Origin: Gnetum montanum
Lineage: Eukaryota; Streptophyta; Gnetopsida; Gnetales; Gnetaceae
Assembly: GCA_015680685.1 (NCBI GenBank)
Contig: MNCI01036754.1
Span: forward strand, 163,679 to 227,678
DNA: 64,000 nt
Reading direction: 5' to 3'
Both the position numbers and the translations under genes were made by a program. Positions 9,800-20,712 of this stretch are shown in pieces (the stretch's first letter is position 1; each line of letters begins with the position of its first letter). The notes below the pieces were generated by a model that saw nothing but the letters and a program-made list of their open reading frames with translations, searched no databases and had not been told where the DNA came from.

Positions 9800-10016
9800 C
9801 ATTTGTAGGGATGCTTGTGATTTATATGAATAAGAGATGTTTGGTTGTAGACAATGAAATGACTTTAATATCTTGGGAGCAATTTTGGCATTTATTTTTG
9901 TAGAATCTTCTATTTCATGGATCCATATTAAAATCAAAGCCATACAGAAGTTACAGAAGTCACAAATCCTACATGGCTTCTATATCAAATTCAGTTATAC
10001 CAAAATTTACTAATTT
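9800..10016 (+). pseudogene. PPR-like pseudogene, upstream fragment
   Basis: Plus-strand reading gives RDACDLYE, EMFGCRQ, NDFNILGAILAFI and then QILHGFYIKFSYT. This is the typical phase of PLS-type pentatricopeptide-repeat proteins (G-x-x-P-N-D-F-T followed by G-x-x-x-H-G-x-x-I-K). PPR proteins bind organellar RNA. There are stops within the fragment. It ends where the LINE tail begins, and the downstream part resumes at about 12959. Confidence 0.55.
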
Positions 10017-10052
10017 GGGGGGGGGGGGGGGGTATCGGACCCCGAAAAGAAG
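10017..10052 (-). other. Homopolymer and hairpin at LINE 3' end
   Basis: On the plus strand, a run of about 16 G (10017-10032) is followed by GGTATCGGACCCCG. On the LINE strand this is a GGGGTCCGATACCCC stem-loop running into poly(C), not the usual poly(A). Confidence 0.7.
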
Positions 10053-10534
10053 TTTTATTGAAATTAAAGGTGCATTAATTACAACAACTTGAATAAGTCA
10101 TAGGGTTAAGGGAAGGGGAAAACTGAGAGCATTGTGAATGACACTCAGGAAACACCTTAGAAATAAACGAGTATTAGAGGAGGTACCCCAAGTTGGGGCA
10201 CAACCAAATGTTCGCACAAACTGGCTTTTTACAAAATAGAATGACATAGAAATAGATGAGGCAAAGAGCTCTCAATTAAGGATAGAGGGAATGCCAATGG
10301 TGAATCTACATAATAAAAGAGAAAACTTCCTTGCAGAGATTACTGATGCTAAGTGTAACTAAAACACATAGGTCTTTCCCATAGCTGCAGGAGATGAACC
10401 AATTGATGACTGTCTAGATTGAACTTGGATGCTTGAGATGTGAGTTGAAAATAGGTGAGGCAAAAGATCTGCAACATCTCCAACCTAGTAAGCAAACATT
10501 TGTTAGAATACTCTGTCTTTTGAAATAGAACATT

Positions 10535-12955
10535 TCATCTTCGCTTCCAACTATAATATAAAATAGTAGGCCTAATAACTTTCCACAAAAAATTAAGATT
10601 AGTAGAAGTAATGTTCAAGAATCTGGATATGGAATCCTCTTGAGATAGCTTGTAGGATGGAAAAGCTTTAGAAGTCCACTGCCACACATGTTGAGCAAAG
10701 GGACATTGCCAAAACACATGGACAAAGTCATCTTGTCCACCACATAGAGGGCAAGTGGGATTAGGAATCCCGAGATATTCTAGATGTTTTCCGATAGGAA
10801 GACCATGGTGGAGAAGACACCAAAGGAACTGCTTAATTTTGGGGAGGGTTGAAAGTTTCCAAATAAGTTGGAAGAGAGGGATCCAAAATGTTTCTGACTC
10901 TTGTTTGTGCCAATATTTATTACAACATTGAATGACTTCAGATGGGTCGTGCATGAGATGAAAGGGAACAGATGGCCGATAGGGCAAGAGTTTAACCCCA
11001 TTAAGCCATTGAAGGCCATGAAAAAGGCTTTGCACTGTAACATCCAGGTGCCAGTGACCGTGGAGGAAAGAGTAAATCTGAACAAGGCAATGTTTCATTG
11101 CAGCCGACTCCCCATACAAAGTGTTAAACTCGACCCCTGAAATCCAACGACTAGCCAGCCTAAGACAATTCAAGGAAATGACACCTTTTCGATACCACGA
11201 GGTAGCCACCTTAGCATTTGTGATAGCAAGGGGAGCGGGTGACAGAGGTAACCACCACGGACACACTTTAGAGAGGATAGTAGGGTTGATTTTAACGTTA
11301 GTCCAGTCTATGTGAGTGTGTACAATTTGCCAGGCCCTCCAAATGCTTTTGAAAACATGAGATCCGGGAAGAATGATAGTGAGGGGGGAAAGAATCCAAT
11401 TAACGAAATGGATGTCTTTCCAGAAGGGCTTATTTTTAGGAAATGCTTGATGAAGCCTTTATTGAAGGAGGGTCCCTATAATATTTGAGGCATCTAAATG
11501 TTGTACCAACCACTTAACAACCAGGGTAATTCCTTGCTTATAGAATTTCAAAAGGCCTAAGCCACCCTTATTCTTGGGGAGAGTAACAATAGTCCAAGCG
11601 ACACGATGAAAGCCTTTTTGAGAGTCCTTGGAGGACCACATAAAGTCACGGAATAACCGTTCTAGCTTCTAGTAGGTAGCTTGGGAGGGGGCCCAACACG
11701 AAGAGTAATACACATGGGTGGATGTGCATATGGACTTACAAACAAGGTATTTACCCGCAAGTGTGAGAGGTTTAGTTTTCCATTTGTCGAGTTTCTTTTG
11801 AATTCGATGAATAACTTGCTCCCAAAGGATAGATGTTGAGCCTCTAAAGCGGAAACGGATTCCCAGAATCTTAACGATGTCTTGATCTTGAAGTTGCTTC
11901 CAATTATAGTTGGTCACATGTTTGTAATTGCCCTTAAAGCTATAAACAGAGGATTTATTCCAGTTAATTATGGAACCTGAGAGTGTGCAATATTGCTCAA
12001 CCCTTGATAAGAGGCGATGCAAATTGGTGGCTATGTTTTAAACTAGAAAAAAGGAGTCATCAGCAAAGTGCATATTGAGAAGCTACTATTGAGAGGAGGA
12101 AAGGCTAACCCCAGTGAGAAATTTAGTTTTAATGTCTAGGTTAATTTGATGACAAAGAAAGGCTGATGCAATGATAAAGAGATAGGGGGCGAGAGGACAA
12201 CCTTGGCGCACAGACCTATGTATTGGAAAGGGAGAGGTAATGCCGAAGGTAGTGGCAATTCTTGCAGTAGCATCTAAGAATAAGCATTTCACTATATGCA
12301 AGAACTTGGGTCCAAAACCTAGTTTGGTCATAGTCTGCAAGATAAAATCCCACTTAATGTTGTCATAAGCCTTGGTATAATCTAGTTTTACTAGGAGAAT
12401 ATCTTGTCCATCATCCTCAGCCCACTTGAGACCTTCCCATGCCGCGACCACATTGTCTAAAATATATCTACCAGGAATAAATCATGTTTGCTGAGGGGAT
12501 ATGACCTGACCGAGAATTTTTTTCAGCCGTAAGGCAAGGCACTTCGCCCAAATTTTATACACTGCATTGAGAAGAGTTATGGGATGCCAATTGGAGATCT
12601 CGGTTAGATCCCCAGACTTGGGAAGGAGACAGATTACCCTTTGATTTAGATTGGGCCCAAGGGAACTAGTTAAGAGAGCCTCATTAATGACCTGCAAAAT
12701 ATCCTTGCCAATCAAATCCCAATGAATTTTAAAAAATTCGACTGGAAACCCATCATAACCAGGAGCCTTTCCTCGACTTAACTTGGAACAAGCCTCCTAT
12801 AGCTCCGCTAGAGTGATATCAGCATCAAGGCTTTGTAGCATAGTAGGATTAATAAGGCGAGGATAATCAGGGGTGGCAGCCTTGAACAAAGAGATTTCCA
12901 TTGGGGTAGCATCAAAAAGGGTTTCGTAGTGATTCTTAAGAAAAGAGACCATAAC
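10535..12955 (-). pseudogene. LINE ORF2 C-terminal part: reverse transcriptase and zf-RVT
   Basis: One minus-strand frame runs through open segments 12715-12482, 12451-12086, 12022-11669, 11641-11459 and 11266-10535, separated only by a few stop codons. RT motifs in order: LSRGKAPGYDGFP, RVICLLPKSGD, NWHPITLLNAVYK, KLDYTKAYD, VRQGCPLAPYLF and FADDS (catalytic Asp pair retained). Further on are GGLGLLKFYKQ and a zinc-binding RT domain, CPLCGGQDDFVHVFWQC, near the C-terminus. It would copy LINE RNA at a nicked target. The low number of stops and absence of frameshifts make it younger than most gypsy copies here. Upstream endonuclease is absent, so it is inactive. Confidence 0.85.
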
Positions 12956-12958
12956 AAA

Positions 12959-13420
12959 CGTCCTTCAAAGTATCCACTAAACTAGTCATGAAAATGACCT
13001 CCATAACAAATGTGATTATCTCATGTTATAGGCAAGGAGGCCAAGCCATGAACATGCTAGGCTTTCTAAAGTGGCTCTGCTAGGTGGCATGAAACTCGAT
13101 ATGGCTACACTCTCTGTGGTTCTTAGTGGCTATTCCACTTTACATAATCTATCAAATGGCTTACTGTTCCATGCCTTGGCCATAAAATTAGTGTTCACAA
13201 ATGATATTCTCATAGACTCATCATTTGTTGACTTCAATGTCAAAATGGCAAAACTAAACCTTGCACAGCAGGTATTGGATGAAATTCTCGAGAAAAATGT
13301 GGGGATATCCAGGTAGCCCTTAACATTTTTGTGAGCATTATTAAGGATTTTGTGTTATGGAATGCTATGAGTTTTGCATATGGGCAACATGGTGATCAGT
13401 TCGATTTCATTTTTGTGCTC
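12959..13420 (+). pseudogene. PPR-like pseudogene, downstream fragment
   Basis: Reads KLVMKMTSIT, NVIISCYRQGGQAMNM, then (frame open at 13071-13316) GGMKLDMATLSVVLSGYS, FHALAIKLVFTNDILI, and near 13360 WNAMSFAYGQHGD. This is the order expected in a plant PLS-type PPR protein (repeat units, H-A-L-A-I-K, S-W-N-A-M, A-Y-G-Q-H-G). Two frameshifts and stops are present. It continues the fragment at 9800-10016, so the LINE split one gene copy. Confidence 0.65.
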
Positions 13421-15499
13421 TTCCCCAAATTGCAGGGTTCCTTTCTCTTCCAAGACATTTGATACCTAGTACATCGCTAATGGCTCTTTGCATTGCCTTA
13501 AAAACTGAATGGAAGCGGTTGAATGACTTGAAAAAATTCCCAACACCCTTTAGAGTAGGAATTACCATCGTCTCATCAAAAAAAATTTCTTTAACATGAT
13601 TTGCTTTGGATAATCTAAGTCTCTTTTCTGCCTCATTCCTTCAACTGGTTCCAAATCTTATCCATTTGCAAAGTAATTGCATGAATAATTCCCCAGTAAA
13701 ATTCTATTGAGGGTTTCTTGCATAGCAAGTAGCTTGATGGGGAAATGTTTCCATTCATTCTCTACAAACTATTCCTCATAGCTAATCAATTGGCAAAAAT
13801 TTATTAATGACCTTGTCTTAGACTACTCCACGACGAATCAATTTGAAAGTTCAAACTGGAACAACACGAAACCAAACTAAAATCAAATCAAATATTCTTT
13901 ATTGGAAAATGCATACACATACACTGAAACCATTGGAAAATAGAAAGAATTCTTTCAAATAAGGCCAAAAAATTAATGATCAAATGTGAGAAACTGCACA
14001 TAAGCCCATGAATCTTGTTTGGATGAAAACATGCATGGATCCTATTTGCTTTCCTACAACCACTCCCGTAACTGCAGCTGAAGTGGATGAGGTTGGTGGG
14101 ATTAAGCACGACCATGATGACCACCTCTGCCTCAAAAATTTTCCTATTTTAGTGCTACAATAGGGATTTCACTGCCACGATGGTGGCATCTATGAGGATG
14201 ACCTTATGAATACTGCCATGGACGATCTCCATGCCAAATCCATTGGTGACCATCACTAGGAATTTGTTGCATGAAAGCTTTCTAGCATATGCATGTCATT
14301 CAAGCTATTATTTTCCACCAACTACATCCTCAACTTATGGATCATTCACATCTTGGAGATGACGTCGTAGAGAAAAATAGACAACACAGCCAACACCCAA
14401 GTAGAATCATTACAACTTTAAAACCACCGTAATGCCCAAAATAAATTTCCTTAGCAAGACCTTCTGCAAGTACCTAGCCAATATATGGACCATGTCACAT
14501 TTTCTAATGTTTAATATGAATGTCTAGTTCCATTCCAAATTGCTTCCCTACCCAGATGCAACCAAACGTTTTCTCCTCTACGTCACGTAAGATCCACGTT
14601 ACTAAGTATATATGTGTTCTTGAGGCACTGAATGCATTTATAGGATTGTTGAATGAGAAAATTTGGTGGAGACATGGGCAGGCTTGGCCTAGTTTGGGGT
14701 TGCTTTCATCTACTACTATGAATTTTTGGTGTTGCAAATCTAGCCATGCTTGGCTTTGTGATTTCAGAAGAGGATGCATCTAAAATAGATCTACTAAAAG
14801 TTTTATGGTGTGTGGGTTAATAGCCAACTCAACCATGGCATCAAGGAATTGGTAGATCTATATTATTAACCATACATGGAATAGTGCCAGCCCTAGCACC
14901 CATCCTTTATTCTCGAAACACAAATTTTCCTATGAAGATGGCCTATTTTAGCATCAATATTTTTCCTTGTCTTTATGGTTGTTCTTAGTAACTACATGAG
15001 CAAACTATAATTTCCCTTCACTATGATTTTCTTCTTACAGTTGAAACATTATGAGAAATATTTTCTATGTTTTTGCATTTATTAATTTGGGTTTTAGAGA
15101 TTTATATTTCTAGATATTGAATAGAATTTCCTTTTCACATTGCTTTGTCACCAACCAGTATTTCATCTAAATCATTTTTTAATTCTTCAGGTTGTTGATG
15201 CTAACATCGCCCATGCTAGGCATGGGGCCATGACTTATTGGTCTAATCACCAAGGTATGGTTTCATGATTTGAATATAGGTGCTTTCAATGAGAAGTATC
15301 ATGAAACCTTTAAATTATTTATTTTTATAAGAGATCATCATCATTCATTAACATTGGCCATGACCAATAAGTCTCAATCCCATGAAAATTAAGAATACCA
15401 TGGGTTTTCCAACCATGTTTTGGGTTATGTAGCTAATGAAAGGTTATCTCAAATGTTAATTTTTGATCATTAAATATGTATTTAAAAGTTTAAAATATT
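13421..15499. other. Unassigned, about 2 kb
   Basis: Neither strand gave a recognisable product. The longest open frames (87-91 codons, 14504-14783, both strands) overlap each other and look fortuitous. A 64-nt segment at 15191-15254 is bounded by TTCTTCAG and GGTATGG and so looks exon-like, but its translation matches nothing I know. Confidence 0.4.
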
Positions 15500-15649
15500 A
15501 AAATTATTTAAGCATGAATGTCGTGCCTCATGCATCTTTATAGCCACCTATCTCATTTATGATCACCAAATAAAAAGTAGTTTATTCATTCTACCCAATA
15601 TACATACAAGTACAAAACTAGATATAGGACCTACTCCAATGATGGTAGC
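15500..15649 (+). pseudogene. Subtilisin-like protease pseudogene, upstream fragment
   Basis: Reads IYDHQIKSSLFI and then TSTKLDIGPTPMMVA, fitting the plant subtilase segment just before the conserved (S/A)FSSRGPN box (G-T-K-L-G-x-x-P-A-P-x-V-A). It stops at the D element boundary. The downstream part starts at 28496. Confidence 0.45.
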
Positions 15650-16505
15650 TGATGAGTGGCGAGGTACCCCTACATCCAACCATATGAATCGCTAAGGCAT
15701 TTACAAGTGATCTAATTGAATTCTGTGGACCTATAGTTCTTTAGTTCACTAGCTCTTATAGGAAGTGAAATGGGTGTTGATAATGTTCGTTGTCTTCTCA
15801 ACTACACTTGTGAGGCTCAAGGGTATGGTTTAAGTGTAATTGACGTACATGATTTTTATCGTTTTATGTTTTATAAATTTGATCACCTACAACAAAAATG
15901 AAAAGTAAAGTAATTTAAGATCTAATTCATGTACTACCTAGCTAGCCTAACACAAGTAATCACTCCACTTTCCTAGACACATCTTGAACACATATAGTGC
16001 TACTGAGCTACCAAACGTTAAGCGTTATTGGGTTACCAAGTACTATATGTATGCTTAAAGTGGTTGTGCTTGTGTTCATTAACAACTAGAAATGAATTGC
16101 TCAATTTAAATGCATTAGAGTAAAGTGCATTAAAGAAAACATTAATCTATTTTCAGTGTTATAAGGATTATCAAAAGAATTCATTTTTATTTCCATCACT
16201 GCTATGCTCAGGTACATCAGTGTTTGAACAAAGAACCATACACACTTAGATTCCTTCTGCAAGCACTTAGAAAATATTCTAACTCTGGAGAAAATAAATT
16301 ACAAGAGCTTCACTGCTCTAACTAAAACATGATCAAAAACTAATTGTCAAATTAGGAGCCTAGGCACTATATTTATAGGCCAATGTATACCCCCCTGATG
16401 TCGGATACTTGACATTGCATCAAGATCTTGACGTCAAATACCTAACGTTGTGGCTCGAATGTCACGTACTCAGTGTTGGAGCAAATGAAATAATGTGATT
16501 CATCA
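15650..16505 (-). repeat. 3' LTR of D
   Basis: 856 bp; in plus orientation TGATGAGTGG to TGATTCATCA. A TATA box (TATTTATAGG, minus TATAAATA) lies near 16371. The U3 palindromes are mostly mutated (GATGTC, GACGTC, GATCTT in place of GATATC). Pairs with 27656-28495. Confidence 0.85.
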
Positions 16506-16523
16506 TACCTCCACAACTAAATG
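16506..16523 (-). other. Polypurine tract of D
   Basis: Minus strand CATTTAGTTGTGGAGGTA abuts the LTR start TGATGAAT. Homologous to the PPTs of A1, A2 and B1. Confidence 0.8.
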
Positions 16524-16840
16524 AAAACTTATCCTTGAGTGAAGAAGAGTAGGAACTAGTTCTTTATAAAATATTGGATAGGTATGGGATTATTAACTGA
16601 CATACCAACTAACTCAAATGGAATAGACAGACTCTGAGTGTCCAAGTGTATGGAATTACAACCTTTTACAAAATTTTGGTATTTATGATAGAAAAGTGAA
16701 CACCCTAGATAACATTAACATCCAACACCTTTTAGCAACAAAAGAATGAGAAAGAAGATATAATGATCATGAATGATCCTCATCATGTGGTGCTACTGCA
16801 TCATCCTTGATGAAGATAGTCCCACTTCCAGTCCATGCTT

Positions 16841-16885
16841 CCCACTACAATCACAAGAAAACCATAAATTAGTATGTAATGTGTA
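16841..16885 (-). promoter_or_regulatory. Predicted 3' splice acceptor in D
   Basis: Minus strand has ATACTAATTTATGG, then TTTTCTTGTGATTGTAG, followed by TGGGAAGCATGG. The branch-point-like ACTAAT and the TGTGATTGTAG core match the acceptors of B1 and B2. D shows no clear aORF after it. Confidence 0.5.
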
Positions 16886-17187
16886 ACACATAACTATTAA
16901 ATGTCCTATCTTGTCGGTGGTTACACTCAGCTAGGTTATGATTGTAGTAGATTGATTCCTTGAGTAGTGTTAGTGGGAAGATTGATAAATAGGGTAAAAG
17001 AGATAACCGGTCCATAAAATTTGAAAAAAAGTTTCAACACAAGAAAATGTTTTAAGAGTATTTAAGAATTCACAATAATAAAAAGGAAAGTTCACTTTAA
17101 AAATTGTTGTAAAGATGTGCACAATTTGATGTCATTGATAGGGTAAATAAAAAGATTTGATTGTAAGAGTGTCTAAGGGTAAAGAAC
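16886..17187 (-). other. 3' non-coding region of D
   Basis: AT-rich, no recognisable coding sequence between the splice acceptor and the conserved block. Confidence 0.4.
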
Positions 17188-17373
17188 TTAACTAACCCAA
17201 TCAAAAGATGTGCAAGTGGATCCTCCCCAAAGTAGGTACAAGCCTTTTATGCCCTTGCATAACTTCAAATCCAAGAGTCCATGGACTCCATGGATGATTA
17301 ATGGTAATAAAAGGTTAAGTACAAAACTCAAAAAGAAACTAACTAAGAATTCTGACACATCAAACCAGAACAC
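17188..17373 (-). other. Conserved internal block and short open frame, D copy
   Basis: On the minus strand a 61-codon open frame ends KGIKGLYLLWGGSTC. The nucleotide block, GGGCATAAAAGGCTTG then CCTACTTTGGGGAGGATCC, matches B1, A1, A2, B2 and E copies. No protein family recognised. Confidence 0.65.
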
Positions 17374-17699
17374 TAAATCAAGAACATGAAACTGGTAGTG
17401 AGATGAGATATGAAAAACATAAATGGATGAGAGAATGAAATAGAGTTCTTAATTATGATCACATGAAGTCCCTTATGGATTTTATGGTTAAATGACTTGA
17501 TAGAATTCATCCTTAGTCTAGACCAAAACCAACCATGTTCAGTGACTTTGCATCAACATTTTAAGACTAGTCTATCCCCTGAGACACAAGAGTACTTCCA
17601 CATCACAACCACCATTTCTTATTAGAGAAGAAAAGAGAAGTAGGAAGTGAGGAAGGACCTTATTTAGAGAGGACTAGTCTCATAACCAATGATTGTAGC

Positions 17700-17835
17700 T
17701 CATTTATTTGGTCTAAGGGGTGTGCTTTGAATTCCCATTGTTTTTTTGTTTTTTTGATGAGAACCACACCATGTAAAGATGTATGCATTTATTTTTTCCA
17801 AGGGGTGTACTTTGAATTCTCTTTATTTTTTTGAT
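17700..17835 (-). repeat. Two-copy tandem repeat in D 3' region
   Basis: AAGGGGTGTGCTTTGAATTC...GATGAGAACCACACCATG (about 17716-17775) is repeated as AAGGGGTGTACTTTGAATTC...GATGAGAGCCACACCATG (about 17800-17850). A1 (37955-38030) and A2 (44222-44288) hold a single copy. Confidence 0.6.
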
Positions 17836-18468
17836 GAGAGCCACACCATGCAAGGACTTATTCAACTTCCTTTTATTGGTTGACATGGAATGGTAAGAAA
17901 CCCATGGAAGCACACATGCACCTAGGCAAATAGAAGGCACAAAGAATACCAAATCCCCTTGAAGCCAAACCTTGTTCAAACCTTTGAATCCTTTCCAATT
18001 TCAAAAACTATCAAAGTCACAAATTTATTAAAGTTTTATTAATGAAAAGGAGACTGCATGTTTCTAGAACAATGAACACTATAGAGTTTGTGGATGGATG
18101 GATGTTGTGGACTCACTACCTGTTGCATGAAAAAGAAACAATGTCCTAATCATCTATAATGAAATTCAAAGCCAAAAACCAAACACCAACAATCAAATAA
18201 AAAAATAGTATATACCACCATCAAGCAATGCATTACCTATGTACTTGACACTTATTAACAAAAATTTAGAAAATCACACCAAAATAAAATAGAAAAAAAT
18301 ATAAAAGGAAGTGTAAAAATTATCAAGAAATATCAAATGTACTAACAATGATGTAAAATAGAAAACTAGAAAAGATTAAATAATGAAAACAAAAAGATGA
18401 AAAATAAAGAATGTATAAAAAAAATAGGTTGAAAAAACTATGAAGCCTCTTATATGGTTATCATAGAT

Positions 18469-18490
18469 GGCCATCTCCCCCATGACTAAG
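18469..18490 (-). other. PPT-like box 1 at end of pol in D
   Basis: Minus strand CTTAGTCATGGGGGAGATGG, nearly identical to A1 37299-37320. It lies just after the end of the integrase frame. Confidence 0.6.
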
Positions 18491-18559
18491 TTGAAAAGGG
18501 AAGATCCAAAATATTAAGCATGGTTATCCATCTAATGAGGTGTTTTTTGTATTAGCTGG

Positions 18560-19018
18560 CTTATGCTCATGGAAAGGTTTGATTTTTTAGATAGTGACCA
18601 GCTATTTCTTGTTTGGGCTCTTAGGTTTGTAGATCATCATGGCCCCAAAAGAAAAATTTTCATAAATGATATAAGGTCCTTTCCACAATGTTTTGAACTT
18701 AGTTCATTAAGGTATGTGTGTGGGGTTCTAATAGAGAACCTTATCTCCTAGTTGAAATTTGACTTTTTTGATCTTTAGGTCATGATGCTTTTTGTTGTAG
18801 GCCTTGTGCAACTCATTAGATGATAGGGCTACTAATTGATTTTCATCGAGCAAGTTGAGATTCTTTATTCTTTATTTTTGTGCTAGACTTAAGTCAAAGT
18901 TGAGGTCACAACTTGTTGAAAGTGTATAAAGCTCAAATTGAATAAGAAGTATTGGTAATTTTTTATACACAAGCTCATGGGGAGAATAACCTATAGGAAG
19001 TTTCTAGGTTAAGTAGTA
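18560..19018 (-). pseudogene. Integrase C-terminal part of D
   Basis: Homologous to A2 minus-strand sequence at 44830-45320, which follows the integrase core there. Shared phrases, plus orientation, include GGTTTG(A/T)...TTAGATAGTGACCA, AAGGTCCTTTCCACAATG and GGGGAGAATAACCTATAGG. Broken by stops. It is separated from the core (22122-22880) by the family-C insertion. Confidence 0.6.
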
Positions 19019-19237
19019 GGCCCTGTTGGCACATTTTGGCCATTTTATGGAACAGTAACATTCAGGGCTTTGAGTTTGGTAAGTTACAAGAATTATCAAA
19101 GTTATATTTAAGGGCTGAGGGCATGTTAAAGCTTTGTGGATCTGGTAACATTTGTCCAATGGACAGTTGTGCTTGGGTTGGATGCATGCTGGTAATTCTC
19201 TGCCATTTTTTGAAACTTTTCTGGAATTTTTTCTGAA

Positions 19238-19362
19238 ACTTCGATGAATAGTGTTCGCGCGATGAATAGTGTTTGAGCGTAAGATGAATAGTATTTGAGC
19301 ATGAGGTGAATAGTGTTTGAGCGTAAGATGAATAGTGATTACGCAGTGAATAGTGATTACGC
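19238..19362 (+). repeat. GATGAATAGTGTT tandem repeats in family-C U3
   Basis: About six imperfect ~20-bp units based on GATGAATAGTGTTTGAGCG; the last units read GTGAATAGTGATTACGCAG. Short overlapping ORFs here (19004-19448) are by-products of the repeat. Confidence 0.8.
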
Positions 19363-20619
19363 AGCTTACGCTTTGCAACGTAAAATGCCTCATTTAATGC
19401 CCGAATCTTGATTTTCTGAAGGCTGGGAACCGCTAGGGACCTTGGCAAAATTCATGGGGGGTCCTTGTGCTTGATTTTGGCTTGTTTTGACTTAGTTTCA
19501 GGGCCCCGGATATTGGTGACACTAATCCTTACGCTGAGCAACGTAAACACAACGCGAGCACATTGTACTTAGCCAAAATTCCACTTTTTGACCTTAAAAT
19601 GGATGATTCTTGATACCAAGACTTGCCGCCGTGATTTGTGGACACCCGGGGAACCTTGCTTGCTCCATGGTGGGCTGCTTGAAGCCATTTCAGAGGCTTT
19701 GAAGTTGTTTGGAAGTGTTGCCAAAATTTTTATGGTGTTTTAGGCCCTAATTTGCTGAAAATCGTGGCCCTAATTTGCTCCGAAATTTTCAAAAAACCGC
19801 GGCCTTGTTCACAGATTCTTTTTGGGCGTTCTTGGGAATTCGTGGGTCTGTTTCCGCAGGGTTAATTTAGGAAACGGCTCCCACAAAACACCCAGGCAGC
19901 GGGTGCACGGAGGCAACTTAGAACAATAACGGCAGCACCAACGCAAACGCAGGATGCATAAAGAAAAACCCAAACCGAAATCTACATTTTTTGGGTTCAA
20001 TCCCACGCATCCACAAATGCACTGCAGGAAACAAAATAATAAAACAGCAGAGCAGCAGCGGAAACAGCAGAGCAGCCATAACGGACACGGAAGGTGTGGT
20101 CAAGCTTTTCCACACGCGCGCTTGGAGGCATTTCAGGAGAGACGTGAAAGGCTAAACCGTGAGATTGCCGTGGTATTTCCAGAGCATGGTCAAACAAAGA
20201 TGCCGCATATCACAAAGAGTTTAATATTGTTAACAGTTTTTTTTGAACAATTATAAAGATCGTACGTGGTCCATAGATATATATCTAATTTTGTCAAGTT
20301 AGGGGGCAATAGATATATATTTATTATGATCAATATCTTTATTACTATGATTTGAAGAAAATATTTTATTATTTCAAAAGGAAAGAGAAGTTATAGGGCA
20401 GTTATTCAATGTTATATGTATAGAACAAGTGTCCTCTGCAATTTTTAAATATCATGGTGGTGATAACTTCCCCTTGGTGGTTGCAACTAAATTTTAATTT
20501 CCCATGATACTTATAACCACCAAGGCCACTTATCAATTATATCCTTTTTGTCTCCAAAATGGCCACATGTCAATTAAAAAGGCCACTTGTCACTTGCATG
20601 GGACACTTGTCACCTACAA

Positions 20620-20712
20620 CCTGTTTATCTCCATGAAGACACTTGTCAACTGAATGAAGACACTTGGCAACTGCATGAAGACACTTGGCAACTACATGGG
20701 ACACGTGTCAGA
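20620..20712 (+). repeat. GACACTTGKCAACT tandem repeats in family-C U3
   Basis: Four units of about 25 bp (GAAGACACTTGGCAACTGCAT type), ending in GACACGTGTCA, a perfect palindrome with an ACGTG core. Just downstream, CTAACTTGTTGGCCAAGTAA units recur at 20765-20835. Both arrays lie 70-290 bp upstream of the TATA box, so a promoter role is plausible. Confidence 0.7.

Larger units (their letters stand above)
10017..12958 (-). mobile_element. 5'-truncated LINE (plant L1/RTE-like with zf-RVT) inserted in a PPR pseudogene
   Basis: Contains the RT to C-terminal part of ORF2 on the minus strand; the endonuclease domain is missing, as expected from incomplete target-primed reverse transcription. The 3' end (low coordinates) carries AATTTCAATAAAACTTC (AATAAA signal), then a GGGGT-CCGAT-ACCCC hairpin and a homopolymeric C run (G on the plus strand). 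PPR-like coding sequence flanks both sides. No convincing target-site duplication was found by eye. The 5' boundary is accurate to about 25 bp. Confidence 0.85.

Noticed and set aside
10901-11315. Plus-strand ORFs across the LINE
   Set aside because: Antisense shadows of the LINE ORF2 frame, which carries all the recognisable motifs.
12959-13010. Target-site duplication for the LINE
   Set aside because: Repeated ATAACAAA words occur on the right flank only; no matching repeat is convincing at the left flank, so no duplication is claimed.
13888-14783. Short ORFs of 78-91 codons
   Set aside because: Mutually overlapping on opposite strands, without motifs or homologues elsewhere in the window.
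15191-15254. Possible 64-nt exon bounded by AG and GT
   Set aside because: No recognisable product, no adjoining exons, and splice-like dinucleotides are common in AT-rich DNA.
19004-19448. Overlapping 66-129-codon ORFs on both strands
   Set aside because: They are produced by the GATGAATAGTGTT tandem repeats of the family-C LTR and show no protein-like composition.
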